Source of the DNA: CAVYHX01 sp963768415
GTDB lineage: Bacteria; Pseudomonadota; Gammaproteobacteria; UBA9214
Assembly (NCBI GenBank): GCA_963768415.1
Contig: CAVYHX010000036.1
Coordinates: forward strand, 1 to 36,698
Length of the DNA: 36,698 bases
Direction of reading: 5' to 3'
Shown here: positions 24,544 to 33,557 of the stretch, one piece after another
How positions within the stretch are numbered: the stretch's first letter is position 1
Layout: each line of letters opens with the position of its first letter
Program-made: the position numbers and the translations under genes
Notes under the pieces: generated by a model
Databases searched by the model: none
What the model was told of the DNA's origin: nothing
The model's input: only the letters and a program-made list of their open reading frames with translations

Positions 24544-25149
24544 ATGCCCAAGGACACGCTGACCGCCCGGCAGGCCGAGATTCTCGATCTGATCCAGGCC
24601 CACATTGCAGAAGAGGGTTGCCCGCCGACCCGCGCCGAAATCGCTGACCGCCTCGGCTTCCGTTCGCCCAATGCAGCGGAGGACCACCTGCGCGCACTGG
24701 AGCGCAAGGGATATATCGAGCTGGTACCCGGTTCCTCGCGCGGGATCCGTCTCCTGGAAGGGGACTATGGCCTGCCGGTGGTTGGACGTGTTGCAGCGGG
24801 AGAGCCCATCCTCGCCGAGCAAAATATCGAGGATTACTGCCCGATCGAGGCAAATGTCTTTCACCCGCGCGCCCATTACCTGCTGCGGGTGCATGGCGAC
24901 AGTATGAAGGATATCGGCATTGTCGATGGGGACCTGCTGGCCGTGCATCGCACCGCCAGCGCCGAAAACGGACAGGTGGTCGTGGCGCGTATCGAGGATG
25001 AAGTCACAGTTAAACGCTTCCGGCAACGCGGTTCAATTATTCGTCTATTACCTGAAAACCCCGAGTACGAGCCAATCCGCGTGGATCTGCGTGAACAAGC
25101 GCTGACCATTGAGGGATTGGCTGTCGGCGTTCTGCGCAAGGAGATCTGA
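24544..25149 (+). CDS. lexA: LexA, SOS response repressor
   Basis: A 201-residue LexA. The N-terminal winged helix (TRAEIADRLGFRSPNAAEDH) binds SOS boxes. Autocleavage occurs at Ala85-Gly86 in VAAGEP. The Ser/Lys dyad is Ser120 in HGDSMKD and Lys157 in VTVKRF. RecA-stimulated self-cleavage derepresses DNA-repair genes. The ATG at 24544 follows two SOS boxes. The next gene, sulA-like, starts two bases after the stop, with its AAGGAG inside the end of lexA. Confidence 0.97.
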   Translation: MPKDTLTARQAEILDLIQAHIAEEGCPPTRAEIADRLGFRSPNAAEDHLRALERKGYIELVPGSSRGIRLLEGDYGLPVVGRVAAGEPILAEQNIEDYCPIEANVFHPRAHYLLRVHGDSMKDIGIVDGDLLAVHRTASAENGQVVVARIEDEVTVKRFRQRGSIIRLLPENPEYEPIRVDLREQALTIEGLAVGVLRKEI

Positions 25150-25151
25150 AT

Positions 25152-25760
25152 ATGAATACTGCCCGTGCACTGCATCACCTGAATGTCGCTGAGCAATCCC
25201 CGCTAGCAAGACAGACGGCCGTCATCCCCACCGGTATCCCGGCGCTGGACGAGCTCCTGCCCGGCGGTGGCTGGCCCAGAAAGGGCCTGGTCGAAATCAT
25301 GGTGCCGGATGACCATGCCGATGCCATCGCGTTGTTGCTGCCGACCCTGGCGCAAGTCAGCCGGCAGGGGCGCTGGCTGGCCATGGTGGCGCCGCCGTAT
25401 CTGCCGCGTACGCGGGTATTTACCCATGCGGGCGTGCAGGCCGCGCAGCTTTTGCAGGTGAATCCGCATCCCGGCCGCAGCGGCCTGTGGACGGTTGAAT
25501 CCATGCTGCGTTCCGGTCGGTGCGACATCATCATGGCCTGGCCAGGCTGCGATACCGAGTTGATGGATAAACGCCTGCAAAAGGCCGCCACAATCGGCAG
25601 GTCGCTCGCTGTCCTGTTTCGCGTCGAGGGACGGGACCGTAGCACTTCACACGCGGATATCCGCCTCAAGCTGGCGGTTAATGAGACGGGCCGGGTGGTG
25701 TACCTGGTGAATAGCCGGGGCGAGATGCTGTCGGGCGCAGCGCTGGGGGCCTCTGCCTGA
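25152..25760 (+). CDS. sulA: SulA-like cell division inhibitor (RecA/ImuA-like fold)
   Basis: The protein begins with PTGIPALDELLPGGGWPRKG, a segment shared with SulA and ImuA proteins, and includes a GRWLAMVAPPYLPRTR stretch. SulA binds FtsZ to halt division while DNA is repaired. The position directly after lexA, with shared SOS control, matches the lexA-sulA pairs of Pseudomonas and relatives. ImuA is the alternative, but no imuB or dnaE2 follows. AAGGAG is eight bases before ATG 25152. Confidence 0.8.
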   Translation: MNTARALHHLNVAEQSPLARQTAVIPTGIPALDELLPGGGWPRKGLVEIMVPDDHADAIALLLPTLAQVSRQGRWLAMVAPPYLPRTRVFTHAGVQAAQLLQVNPHPGRSGLWTVESMLRSGRCDIIMAWPGCDTELMDKRLQKAATIGRSLAVLFRVEGRDRSTSHADIRLKLAVNETGRVVYLVNSRGEMLSGAALGASA

Positions 25761-25765
25761 TCAAA

Positions 25766-25822
25766 AATAATGGGGACATTCCAGATTTTTCTGCGTGAAA
25801 AATCTGGAATGTCCCCATTATT
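25766..25822. terminator. 25-bp perfect inverted repeat between convergent genes
   Basis: Arms 25766-25790 (AATAATGGGGACATTCCAGA plus TTTTT) and 25798-25822 are exact reverse complements with a seven-base loop, ctgcgtg. It lies between the convergent sulA and aminotransferase genes and could end transcription from both sides. The right arm covers the aminotransferase stop codon. The 'TGGGGACATTCC' word resembles repetitive elements I have seen in marine gammaproteobacteria, so it may be a mobile REP-like element, not only a terminator. Confidence 0.8.
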
Positions 25823-26673
25823 GCCCGCGCAGTGCTGCCTTGTATTCCTGGTAGAGGGTGATCATGCGCTTCCAGAGCGGGCCGGGTTTGCCGTCACCGA
25901 CGGTGGCATCGTCAAGCTGGATCACCGGTGAGATTTCGCGCGTGGAACTGGTGACCCAGATTTCATCCGCCAGTCGCAGTTGACCGGTGGTGATGCCGGT
26001 CTCGCGGCAGGGAATGTCATTGGCGGCGGCAAGCTCCAGGACCAGGTCGCGGGTAATGCCGGGCAGCAGCGCGGGACTCTTGGGCGGCGTGCAGCAGCAG
26101 GCCGTTGCTGACGATAAACAGATTGCTGGCGGCGCCTTCAGTCGCGAAGCCGTCCCGGGTGAGGATGGCTTCGGCCGTGTCGGCATCGACCGCCTGCTGG
26201 CGCAGCATGACATTGGGCAGCAGGGTTATGGCCTTGATATTGCAAAGTTCCCAGCGTATGTCCGGCAGGGTTACGGCCTTGATGCCGGTAACCGATGGAA
26301 TATCGACCGGCGGGTCGCCCGGTGTGCTCATCGCAAACACGGTTGGCCGGGTGTCGGCGGGGAAGGCGTGGTCGCGCCGGGCGGCAACCCCGCGCGTGAC
26401 CTGCAGGTAAATATTCTGGTCTCCGCCGTGATTGCGCGTGATCAGCTCATCCAGCAGTTCGCTCCAGCTGGCCTGCGCCAGGGGATTGCCGATGCGCACT
26501 GCTTCCAGGCTGTCATCGAGCCGCTGCAGGTGGTGACTGAGGCGGAACAGCCGGCCGGCATAGACCGGGATGACTTCATAGACGCCATCCCCGAACAGGA
26601 AGCCGCGGTCCAGGACGGAGATGCTGGCTTCATCGAGCGGCAGGAAGGTCCCGTTCAGATAAGCGGTCGACAT
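25818..26673 (-). pseudogene. dat: PLP class IV aminotransferase (D-amino acid aminotransferase-like), one-base insertion
   Basis: A class IV PLP enzyme, fold type IV, as in D-amino acid or branched-chain aminotransferases. The start MSTAYLNGTFLPLDEASISV, RGFLFGDGVYEVIPVYAGRL and the PLP lysine in CNIKAITLLPN (Lys147) fit the D-amino-acid aminotransferase group best. The frame breaks near 26091, where one extra base follows the LLL codons; without it the sequence continues TPPKSPALLPGITRDLV to the end at 25818. If functional, it could supply D-glutamate or D-alanine next to the wall-synthesis cluster. AAGGAA is six bases before the ATG. Confidence 0.85.
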
Positions 26674-26718
26674 ACAGCTTCCTTGGCAGGTGGAGGCAGG
26701 AGAGCGTTGCGCCCGGTG

Positions 26719-27864
26719 CTATTGGAAATACAGCAGGGCTTCATCCGTCATGCGTTGCCAGAAGGAACCCACGGCTGCGTCGTTCAGGGCAACGAGTGCC
26801 TGTTCGGCAACGATATCGTCCGCCAGTTTCACCTGTACCGTTCCCAGTGACTGCCCCCGGGTCACCGGTGCGATGATGCGGTTGTCAATGGTCATGGAGG
26901 CATCCAGCGACTGGTACTGGCCACGCGGAATGGTCACATACAAGGGCGCATTCAGGCCCAGCGCCACGGAATCGGCGTCGCCCTTCCAGATGCGCGAGGT
27001 GGTCAGTTCTGTTCCTGCATCATAGAGTTTGTGGGTCTCGAAAAAACGGAAGCCATAGTTCAGCAACGCCTGGCTGGCCTCGGCGCGTGCGTTTTCGCTG
27101 CCCGTGCCGAGTACCACGGTAATGAGCCGCATGCCGTCCCTGACGGCCGATGTCACCAGGCAGTAGCCTGCCGAATCCGTGTGACCGGTCTTGACGCCGT
27201 CCACGGTTTCGTCCTGCCAGAGCAGCTTGTTGCGGTTGTACTGGGTGATTTCGTTGAAAGTGAATTCCTTTTGTGAATACCATTTGTAGTATTCCGGAAA
27301 ATCCGCAATCAGCAACGCCGCGAGCCGGGCAATATCCCTTGCCGTCATGATGTGCTGGGGATCGGGCAGCCCGGTCGTATTCAAAAAGTGGCTGCCGGTC
27401 AGGCCCAGTTCCTCGGCATGACGGTTCATGAGTGCAACGAAGGTGTCTTCGGATCCGGCAATGTACTCGCCCAGGGCGACGGTGGCATCGTTCCCCGATT
27501 GAATGATCATGCCGCGCAGCAGGTCACGCACGGACACCTTTTTACCGACCTCGATGAACATGCGCGAGCCGGGTGTGCGCCAGGCCTTTTCACTGACGGT
27601 TACCATGTCGTCCAGGGAGACATTGCCGGACCTGATTTCGCTGAAGACCACATAGGCCGTCATCAGCTTGGTTATGCTGGCGGGCTCCACCGGTTCATTC
27701 GAGTGTTGTTCGGCAACCGTGCGCCTGCTGTTGAAATCCATAATAATGAATGACTTGGCGCCGGTTTCCGGGGGCGAGGGGATGGGGCGCGGGGCCGCCT
27801 GGACGGTGGCAAGCGTGGCGAGGAATACGGTCAGCAATACGGCGTGAAGCATTCGGTGCAGCAT
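26719..27864 (-). CDS. dacA: DacA, D-alanyl-D-alanine carboxypeptidase (PBP5/6 type)
   Basis: A low-molecular-weight penicillin-binding protein that trims the fifth residue from peptidoglycan stem peptides. A signal peptide (LLTVFLATLATVQAA) precedes the catalytic motifs SITK (Ser63-Lys66), SGN (122-124) and KTG (224-226). The C-terminal beta domain and an amphipathic tail (GSFWQRMTDEALLYF) anchor it to the inner membrane. The start ATG 27864 has AGGA five bases upstream; 27870 is an alternative. It follows rlpA in the elongation cluster. Confidence 0.96.
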   Translation of the reverse strand: MLHRMLHAVLLTVFLATLATVQAAPRPIPSPPETGAKSFIIMDFNSRRTVAEQHSNEPVEPASITKLMTAYVVFSEIRSGNVSLDDMVTVSEKAWRTPGSRMFIEVGKKVSVRDLLRGMIIQSGNDATVALGEYIAGSEDTFVALMNRHAEELGLTGSHFLNTTGLPDPQHIMTARDIARLAALLIADFPEYYKWYSQKEFTFNEITQYNRNKLLWQDETVDGVKTGHTDSAGYCLVTSAVRDGMRLITVVLGTGSENARAEASQALLNYGFRFFETHKLYDAGTELTTSRIWKGDADSVALGLNAPLYVTIPRGQYQSLDASMTIDNRIIAPVTRGQSLGTVQVKLADDIVAEQALVALNDAAVGSFWQRMTDEALLYFQ

Positions 27865-27932
27865 GGTCATCCTGTCGGTCAGATTAATACCCGGGTTGCA
27901 TTGTCCGCATGTGACGGAGGTATTGCAACGGG

Positions 27933-28988
27933 TCACCGGGTAATGGCATGACTGTCACTGATACCGTGCGGTTTCAGGTCGTGCGCGACCCGCCGGGCCT
28001 CGGCCAGGTCGCCAAGCGGGCCGAGCTGAACCTTGTATATGGTTCCCTTGCTGTCGTTGACCTCGGCAATCCGAATGTTGCCCGGGTAATGACTATTGAC
28101 CTTGAGCACCATGTGTTCCGCATTCTTGAAGACACGGTACGCCCCGACCTGCAGGAACACGGCTTGGTCCGCTGCCGGACGCGACTGCGGTCCACTGGCC
28201 TGTGCGGCTGGCGTCACAGCGGCGGTTTGAACCGGCTGTCTCTTTGGCGCCGCTTGCCCGCTGGCGGCGGGGGGCACCGGTGTGCTGACCGGCAGGGTCT
28301 GCGCCCTGCCGGGTGCGGGTACTGGCAGGGCCGGTGGGGCAGGCAGTTGGGTCGTTGTGGCCTGTGTTACCTGTGCGGGCTGCGGCAGGGTTTGCCGGGC
28401 GGGCAGCGCCTGCAGCGCCTGTTGCGGTGTTTCGGGTTCCAGCGCGCGTACTTCCACCAGTCCGGTGCCGTCTTCCTGAATACCGAGCTTGGCGGCTGCA
28501 ACAAAAGACAGGTCGATGATGCGGTCGTGCATGAAGGGCCCGCGGTCATTCACCTTGACCACGATGGTGCGGTTGTTGCGCAGGTTTTTGACCTCGACAT
28601 AGGTCGGCAGCGGCAGTGTCTTGTGTGCCGCCGTCATCTTGTACATGTCATAGGTTTCACCGCTGGAGGTGCGCTGGCCATGAAATTTGGTGCCGTACCA
28701 GGAAGCGATCCCGCGTTCCTTGTGGCCTTTACTGGTTGGCTTGGTGTAGTAGCGTTTGCCGTAGACAACGTAGGAGGCCGGGTTGCCATAGCGGCTCAGC
28801 GGCTCGTGCTGCGGCACGGCATCCTCAATGCCGGAGATATCCACCATCCCCGGCGGGGCGTGATCGCCGCGATCGAAAACACCGCGGGATGTGCATCCGG
28901 CAACCAGGAGTGCGTACAGCAACACGGCGAGCCGTCCGGCCGTGGCGGGCGCTATCCTGCCCGGGAGTGTCTGCGGGTGCTTAATCAT
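27933..28988 (-). CDS. rlpA: RlpA, septal-ring lytic transglycosylase (DPBB plus SPOR)
   Basis: A lipoprotein signal ends in VAGC. The double-psi beta-barrel region includes GIASWYGTKFHGQRTSSGE, TYVEVKNLRNNRTIVVK and NDRGPFMHDRIIDLS. A long Pro/Ala/Gln/Thr-rich linker then leads to a C-terminal SPOR domain (FLQVGAYRVFKNAEHMVLKV and so on). RlpA cleaves or binds glycans lacking stem peptides at the septum. The start ATG 28988 overlaps the mltB stop (ATGATTAA). The linker is unusually long and low in complexity. Confidence 0.93.
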   Translation of the reverse strand: MIKHPQTLPGRIAPATAGRLAVLLYALLVAGCTSRGVFDRGDHAPPGMVDISGIEDAVPQHEPLSRYGNPASYVVYGKRYYTKPTSKGHKERGIASWYGTKFHGQRTSSGETYDMYKMTAAHKTLPLPTYVEVKNLRNNRTIVVKVNDRGPFMHDRIIDLSFVAAAKLGIQEDGTGLVEVRALEPETPQQALQALPARQTLPQPAQVTQATTTQLPAPPALPVPAPGRAQTLPVSTPVPPAASGQAAPKRQPVQTAAVTPAAQASGPQSRPAADQAVFLQVGAYRVFKNAEHMVLKVNSHYPGNIRIAEVNDSKGTIYKVQLGPLGDLAEARRVAHDLKPHGISDSHAITR

Positions 28989-30009
28989 GATTTGCCTGTT
29001 GTTCCTGTGCATACGCCTTGCGAATCTCCTCGCTTAACTGGTAGGCAGCCATTGCGTACAGCGGACTGTGATTATACCGGGTGATGACATAAAAATTTTT
29101 CAGGCCCAGCCAGTATTCCGGTCCGTCTTGCTGTTCGAGCATAAACAGCGATGCCAGCGTGTCATCCGGAAGCGGTAGCGCCGGTGTGATGCCGTTAGCG
29201 CGCATTACCGGCAGCAATGTGTTCGGTTTATAGCCCTTCTCGAGTATCGCGGTATATTTATTGCCGGTGAGGTTCGCGCGCGTGGTGACCGGTGCCTTGG
29301 CCTGCCAGCCATGCTTGTGAAAATAGTTGGCTACGCTGCCGATAATGTCCTGCTGGTTGCCCCACAGATCGCGTTTGCCGTCGCCGCTGAAATCTACTGC
29401 ATAATTACGGTAGCTGCTCGGGATGAACTGCCCGTATCCCATGGCGCCGGCATAGGAACCCCGCGTGGTCAGCAGGTCGATATCTTCTTCACGTGCCAGC
29501 AGCAGGAACTGTTCCAGTTCGCTGCGGAAGAACTTGCTGCGTGGCGGGTAATCGAAGGCGAGTGTTGCCAGGGCATCAAGCACCCGGTGCCTGCCGGTGT
29601 TGGCCCCGTAGCGGGTTTCCACCCCGATGATCGCAACGATGATCTGCGCGTCGACACCGAATTCCTGTGCTGCCGTTGCCAGGATGTCCGCGTTTTTCCT
29701 CCAGAAGGCGACACCGCCATCGATGCGGCTCCGGGTCAGAAATATTTTCCGGTATTCGAACCAGGCCAGTTTCTTTTCGGCCGGCTTGCTCATCAGCTCG
29801 AGAATGTCGTCACGGCGCCGGGCCTGACTGAAGACGTGGTCCAGTTCCGCCTTGTCGAAATCGTGGCGTGCGACCATGTCCGCGATGAACTGCTGCACCG
29901 CCGGTGCATCTGTGTAACCGGTGACCGGTGTCGTCGTCGTCGCGCAGGCAGTGGTCGAGAGCATGAGGGCGACGGGCAAAAACCACGTTTTCGATAGCCA
30001 ATGTGGCAT
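28981..30009 (-). CDS. mltB: MltB, membrane-bound lytic murein transglycosylase B
   Basis: A lipoprotein of 342 aa (signal ending STTAC). The catalytic glutamate is in IIGVETRYGANTG (Glu131), followed by ATLAFDYPPRSKFFRSEL, GAMGYGQFIPSSY and DLWGNQQDIIGSVANYF, all typical of family GH103/SltB. It cleaves glycan strands to allow wall growth and recycling. It sits in the elongation operon between rodA and rlpA. Confidence 0.95.
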   Translation of the reverse strand: MPHWLSKTWFLPVALMLSTTACATTTTPVTGYTDAPAVQQFIADMVARHDFDKAELDHVFSQARRRDDILELMSKPAEKKLAWFEYRKIFLTRSRIDGGVAFWRKNADILATAAQEFGVDAQIIVAIIGVETRYGANTGRHRVLDALATLAFDYPPRSKFFRSELEQFLLLAREEDIDLLTTRGSYAGAMGYGQFIPSSYRNYAVDFSGDGKRDLWGNQQDIIGSVANYFHKHGWQAKAPVTTRANLTGNKYTAILEKGYKPNTLLPVMRANGITPALPLPDDTLASLFMLEQQDGPEYWLGLKNFYVITRYNHSPLYAMAAYQLSEEIRKAYAQEQQANHD

Positions 30010-30077
30010 TAATCAGTTTCTCCGAATGCTTGGTCAGGACGCATTCTAGCATTTAACCGCGTTGCTGCACGCCGGGG

Positions 30078-31204
30078 TCAGGCGGGTAACAGCTTGCGAT
30101 GTGTCTGGATCGACATGAGGATGCCGAACCCCGCCATGAGCGTGACAATCGAGGTGCCGCCGTAACTGATCATCGGCAACGGCAGTCCGACGACCGGCAG
30201 CAGACCGGTCACCATGCCGGTATTGACGATGACATAGACAAAAAAGGTCATCGACAGGCTGCCGGCCAGCAGTCGCGTAAACGTATCCTGTGCCTGTATG
30301 GCTATCAGGATGCCGCGCACCACGATAAGGGTATAGAAGGTGAACAACAACATGATGCCGAAGAAACCCAGTTCCTCTCCCAGTACGGCAAAGATAAAAT
30401 CGGTGGAACGCTCGGGCAGAAAATCCAGCTGTGACTGGGTCCCGTTGAGCCAGCCCTTGCCGAACAGGCCGCCGGAACCGATGGCAATCTTGGACTGGAT
30501 AATGTGGTAACCGGCGCCGAGCGGGTCGTTTTCAGGGTTGAGAAAGGTCAGCACCCGCTGACGCTGGTAATCGTGCATGAAGTGCCAGATCAATGGCGCC
30601 GCGGCGGTTACGGTGATCGCAAGAAACGCAAGCAGGCGCCACTGCAGCCCGGCCAGAAACAGGACAAAGAAACCGGCGCTGGCAATCAGCAGGGCGGTTC
30701 CCAGGTCCGGCTGTTTGGCAATCAGCAGCATCGGCACCGCGATAATGATGCCGCGGTGGCCAGCAGCTGCCAGCGGTTTGGCGGCAGGCGGACTTCGGCC
30801 AGATACCACGCCACCATCATCGGCACGGCCAGTTTCATCATCTCCGAGGGCTGGAAGCGCACCACGTAGAGATTCAGCCAGCGCTGTGCGCCGCCACTGG
30901 TCTCGCCCATCAGCAGCACCGCGACCAGCAGCAGGATACCGGTGACAAACAGCCAGGGGGTCAGCCGCAGTAACATGCGCGGATCGATCTGGGCAACGAC
31001 GAACATCGCGGTATAGGCGAGACCCAGCCGGATCAGCTGGCGTTTCACCAGCGCCAGATCACCGCCTCCGGCACTGTAGAGGATGATCAGCCCCAGTATC
31101 GACACGCCGAACAGGGTGAATAACAGCGGTGCATCCAGGTGCAGCCGGTGTTGCCAGCCCCGGTAACTGGCGTCTTCGCGATGGCGGGTGATGGCAATGC
31201 TCAT
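30078..31204 (-). pseudogene. rodA: RodA, SEDS peptidoglycan glycosyltransferase, one-base deletion
   Basis: RodA polymerises glycan strands with PBP2 in the elongation complex. The frame begins at ATG 31204 (ATGA overlap with mrdA) and runs to NRWQLLATAA, then shifts near 30753 where one G seems missing (GG for GGG). After restoration it reads IIIAVPMLLIAKQPDLGTAL, then GLFGKGWLNGTQSQLDFLP, FIFAVLGEELGF and GLPLPMISYGGTSI, ending at 30078. Multi-pass membrane helices are clear. The gene is usually essential in rods, so the shift is likely an error. Confidence 0.93.
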
Positions 31205-33051
31205 GGCTGCTTCACTCCGAAATAGGCATCCAGCAGGGTGCGCGCGATCGGTGCGGCGACGGAACCGCCACCGCCACCGTGTTCGATGATGACTGCCACG
31301 GCAATCTGCGGTTTTTCCGCCGGGGCGAAGGCAATGAACAGGGCATGATCATGCAGTTTCCGGGCGAGTGTTTCCGCGTCGTATTTTTCCTCTTCCTTGA
31401 GGCCATAGACCTGTGCGGTGCCGGTTTTTCCGGCGATCCGGTAGGTATCCTTGATATCGATATTGCGTGCCGTGCCGCGCGCGCTGTGCACCACGTCGAT
31501 CATGGCGCTGACAACGGCGTCCCAGTTGCGATAATCATTGACTGATATATTCTCGATCACGCGCGTCGGATTTGGCAGCAAGGCGGTGCTGTTTGCCAGC
31601 TGCTCGGCCTGAATGACCCGCGGCTGCATGACCTGCCCGCCCGTGGCCAGCGCTGCGGTAGCAGTCGCGAGCTGCAGCGGGGTCACCAGAAAGAATCCCT
31701 GGCCAATGCCGGTGATGATCGTCTCGCCCGGGAACCATGGCTCGTTGCGGCGTTGCCGCTTCCATTGCGGCGAGGGCAGCAGGCCGGGTAGCTCGCCATT
31801 GATATCGATACCGGTTGCGTGGCCAAAGCCAAAGTGTTGCAGATTATCGTGAATGCGCTCGATGCCCATCGACAGGGCCAGATCATAAAAGTAGACATCG
31901 CAGGATTGCGTGATGGCTGTGCCGAGGTCGACCGTTCCGTGTCCGGTGCGCTTCCAGTCACGGTATTTGCGCTTGTTACCGGGCAGGGTATAGAAGCCGG
32001 GACAATAGGTACTGGAATGGTTGCTGGTGATGCCCTGTTCGAGCCCTGCCAGGGCCATGAAGGGTTTGATCGTTGAGCCGGGCGGATACTGGCCGCGCAG
32101 GGCACGGTTGAACAGCGGCTCGAACTCGTCTTCCCGCAGTGCGGCATAGTCCGCAACCTCGATACCGTTGACAAACGGGTTCGGGTCATATGTCGGCTGG
32201 CTGACCAGTGCGAGGATATCGCCGTTGTTGACGTCCATGATGACGGCTGAACCGGTAAAGTCGCCGAAGGCCGCTTCGGCCGCGCGTTGCAGATTCGAGT
32301 CCAGTGTCAGGTACAGGTTATGGCCGGGAACCGGGGACGTGCGCTTGAGTACCCGCAATACCCGGCCTTGCGCGGTGGTCTCGACCTGCTGGAAGCCGAC
32401 CTTGCCGTGCAGCAGGTCCTCGTGGGTTTTTTCGACGCCGGTCTTGCCGACATGGGTTGTACCGCGGTAATTCGAGGCATCCAGTATTTTCAGCGCCCGC
32501 TCATCTATCCTGCCGACATACCCCAGTGCATGTACCCCGAGGCTGCCGTGCGGGTAATGACGCGCCAGGCCGGCGGTGATGTCCACGCCTGGAAAGCGGT
32601 GGCGATTGACGGAAAAGCGCGCGACTTCCTCGTCATTCATATGAAACCTGAGGGGTATCGCCTCGAAGCGCGGTTTTCGCTGCAGCAGTTTCTCAAAACG
32701 GTCGCGGTCGATAGCGCGAATATGCACAATCTCTTCCAGCGCATCCAGAGTCGCACCCATGTTATCTACCTGTTCCGGTGTGATTTCGAGCCGGTAGGAC
32801 GGCAGGTTCTCGGCCAGCAGGATGCCGTTGCGGTCGTAGATCAGTCCGCGGTTGGGTGCAATGGCCTGCAGATTGACGCGATTGTCCTCCGACAGGGTGG
32901 TGAAGTGCGCGTGCGCGTATACCTGCAGGTACAGCAGGCGGCTGAACAGGATCGCCAGCAGGATACCGATCACAATGAGCAGGACAATGGACCGGTTCAT
33001 AAACAACCGGGATTCAAAAAAATGGTCTTTCAGGGTCAGCTGACGGGGCAT
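31201..33051 (-). CDS. mrdA: MrdA (PBP2), elongation-specific transpeptidase
   Basis: A 616-residue class B penicillin-binding protein that crosslinks new peptidoglycan along the cell side. An N-terminal membrane segment (SIVLLIVIGILLAILFSRLL) is followed by the dimerisation domain (NRGLIYDRNGILLAENLPSY). The active site includes STIK (Ser326-Lys329), SCD as the SxN-type motif, and KTG in AGKTGTAQV. The start ATG 33051 was chosen because it gives the family beginning MPRQLTLKDHF; the frame stays open far upstream in a different, non-coding register. It overlaps rodA by ATGA. Confidence 0.96.
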   Translation of the reverse strand: MPRQLTLKDHFFESRLFMNRSIVLLIVIGILLAILFSRLLYLQVYAHAHFTTLSEDNRVNLQAIAPNRGLIYDRNGILLAENLPSYRLEITPEQVDNMGATLDALEEIVHIRAIDRDRFEKLLQRKPRFEAIPLRFHMNDEEVARFSVNRHRFPGVDITAGLARHYPHGSLGVHALGYVGRIDERALKILDASNYRGTTHVGKTGVEKTHEDLLHGKVGFQQVETTAQGRVLRVLKRTSPVPGHNLYLTLDSNLQRAAEAAFGDFTGSAVIMDVNNGDILALVSQPTYDPNPFVNGIEVADYAALREDEFEPLFNRALRGQYPPGSTIKPFMALAGLEQGITSNHSSTYCPGFYTLPGNKRKYRDWKRTGHGTVDLGTAITQSCDVYFYDLALSMGIERIHDNLQHFGFGHATGIDINGELPGLLPSPQWKRQRRNEPWFPGETIITGIGQGFFLVTPLQLATATAALATGGQVMQPRVIQAEQLANSTALLPNPTRVIENISVNDYRNWDAVVSAMIDVVHSARGTARNIDIKDTYRIAGKTGTAQVYGLKEEEKYDAETLARKLHDHALFIAFAPAEKPQIAVAVIIEHGGGGGSVAAPIARTLLDAYFGVKQP

Positions 33052-33068
33052 TTGGTCGAGCCTGCTAC

Positions 33069-33557
33069 CTAGGTGACGCGGAAGGTGCGGCGTAACTCCC
33101 GAAGGAACCCGGATAGCAGCGGCCAGATAACCATACCCACCAGTGATGGCATCCAGAAAAACCAGGGCACTGCGGGGCGGCCGATGATGCGGCTGATCCA
33201 GATCGCCAGCAACTGGTGCAATATCAGCAGCACCAGCACCGTCAGCGCCTGCTGCCAGATGGGAAACAGGCGGATGCGCTGGTGAAAGTTCAGGGTGGTC
33301 CAGGCGATGACCGCCAGTGCCAGTGCATGCTGGCCGAGCAAGGCCCCGGTCAACAGGTCCACGAGCAGACCGATCAACCAGCCGGCGATCACCCCGACGC
33401 GTTCGGGTACCGCAAGGCACCAGTAGATCAGTACCAGGCCAACCCAGTCGGGGCGCAGATAACGTGCCCACTCGGGCAGCGGCATAATGGTCAGGAGCAG
33501 GGCAACGATAAAGGTGAATACGATGGCAGCGCCGCCGTGATGTCGGGCGAGTGTCAT
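33069..33557 (-). CDS. mreD: MreD, rod-shape membrane protein
   Basis: A 162-residue inner-membrane protein with about five or six hydrophobic helices (IVFTFIVALLLTIMPLP, GVIAGWLIGLLVDLLTG and others), matching MreD. It links MreC to the periplasmic enzymes. The start overlaps the mreC stop by ATGA, and mrdA follows 17 bp later. Confidence 0.93.
   Translation of the reverse strand: MTLARHHGGAAIVFTFIVALLLTIMPLPEWARYLRPDWVGLVLIYWCLAVPERVGVIAGWLIGLLVDLLTGALLGQHALALAVIAWTTLNFHQRIRLFPIWQQALTVLVLLILHQLLAIWISRIIGRPAVPWFFWMPSLVGMVIWPLLSGFLRELRRTFRVT

Noticed and set aside
27948..29084. Long plus-strand open frame antisense to rlpA
   Set aside because: Its composition is explained by the GC-rich rlpA codons in reverse; rlpA has clear lipobox, DPBB and SPOR features.
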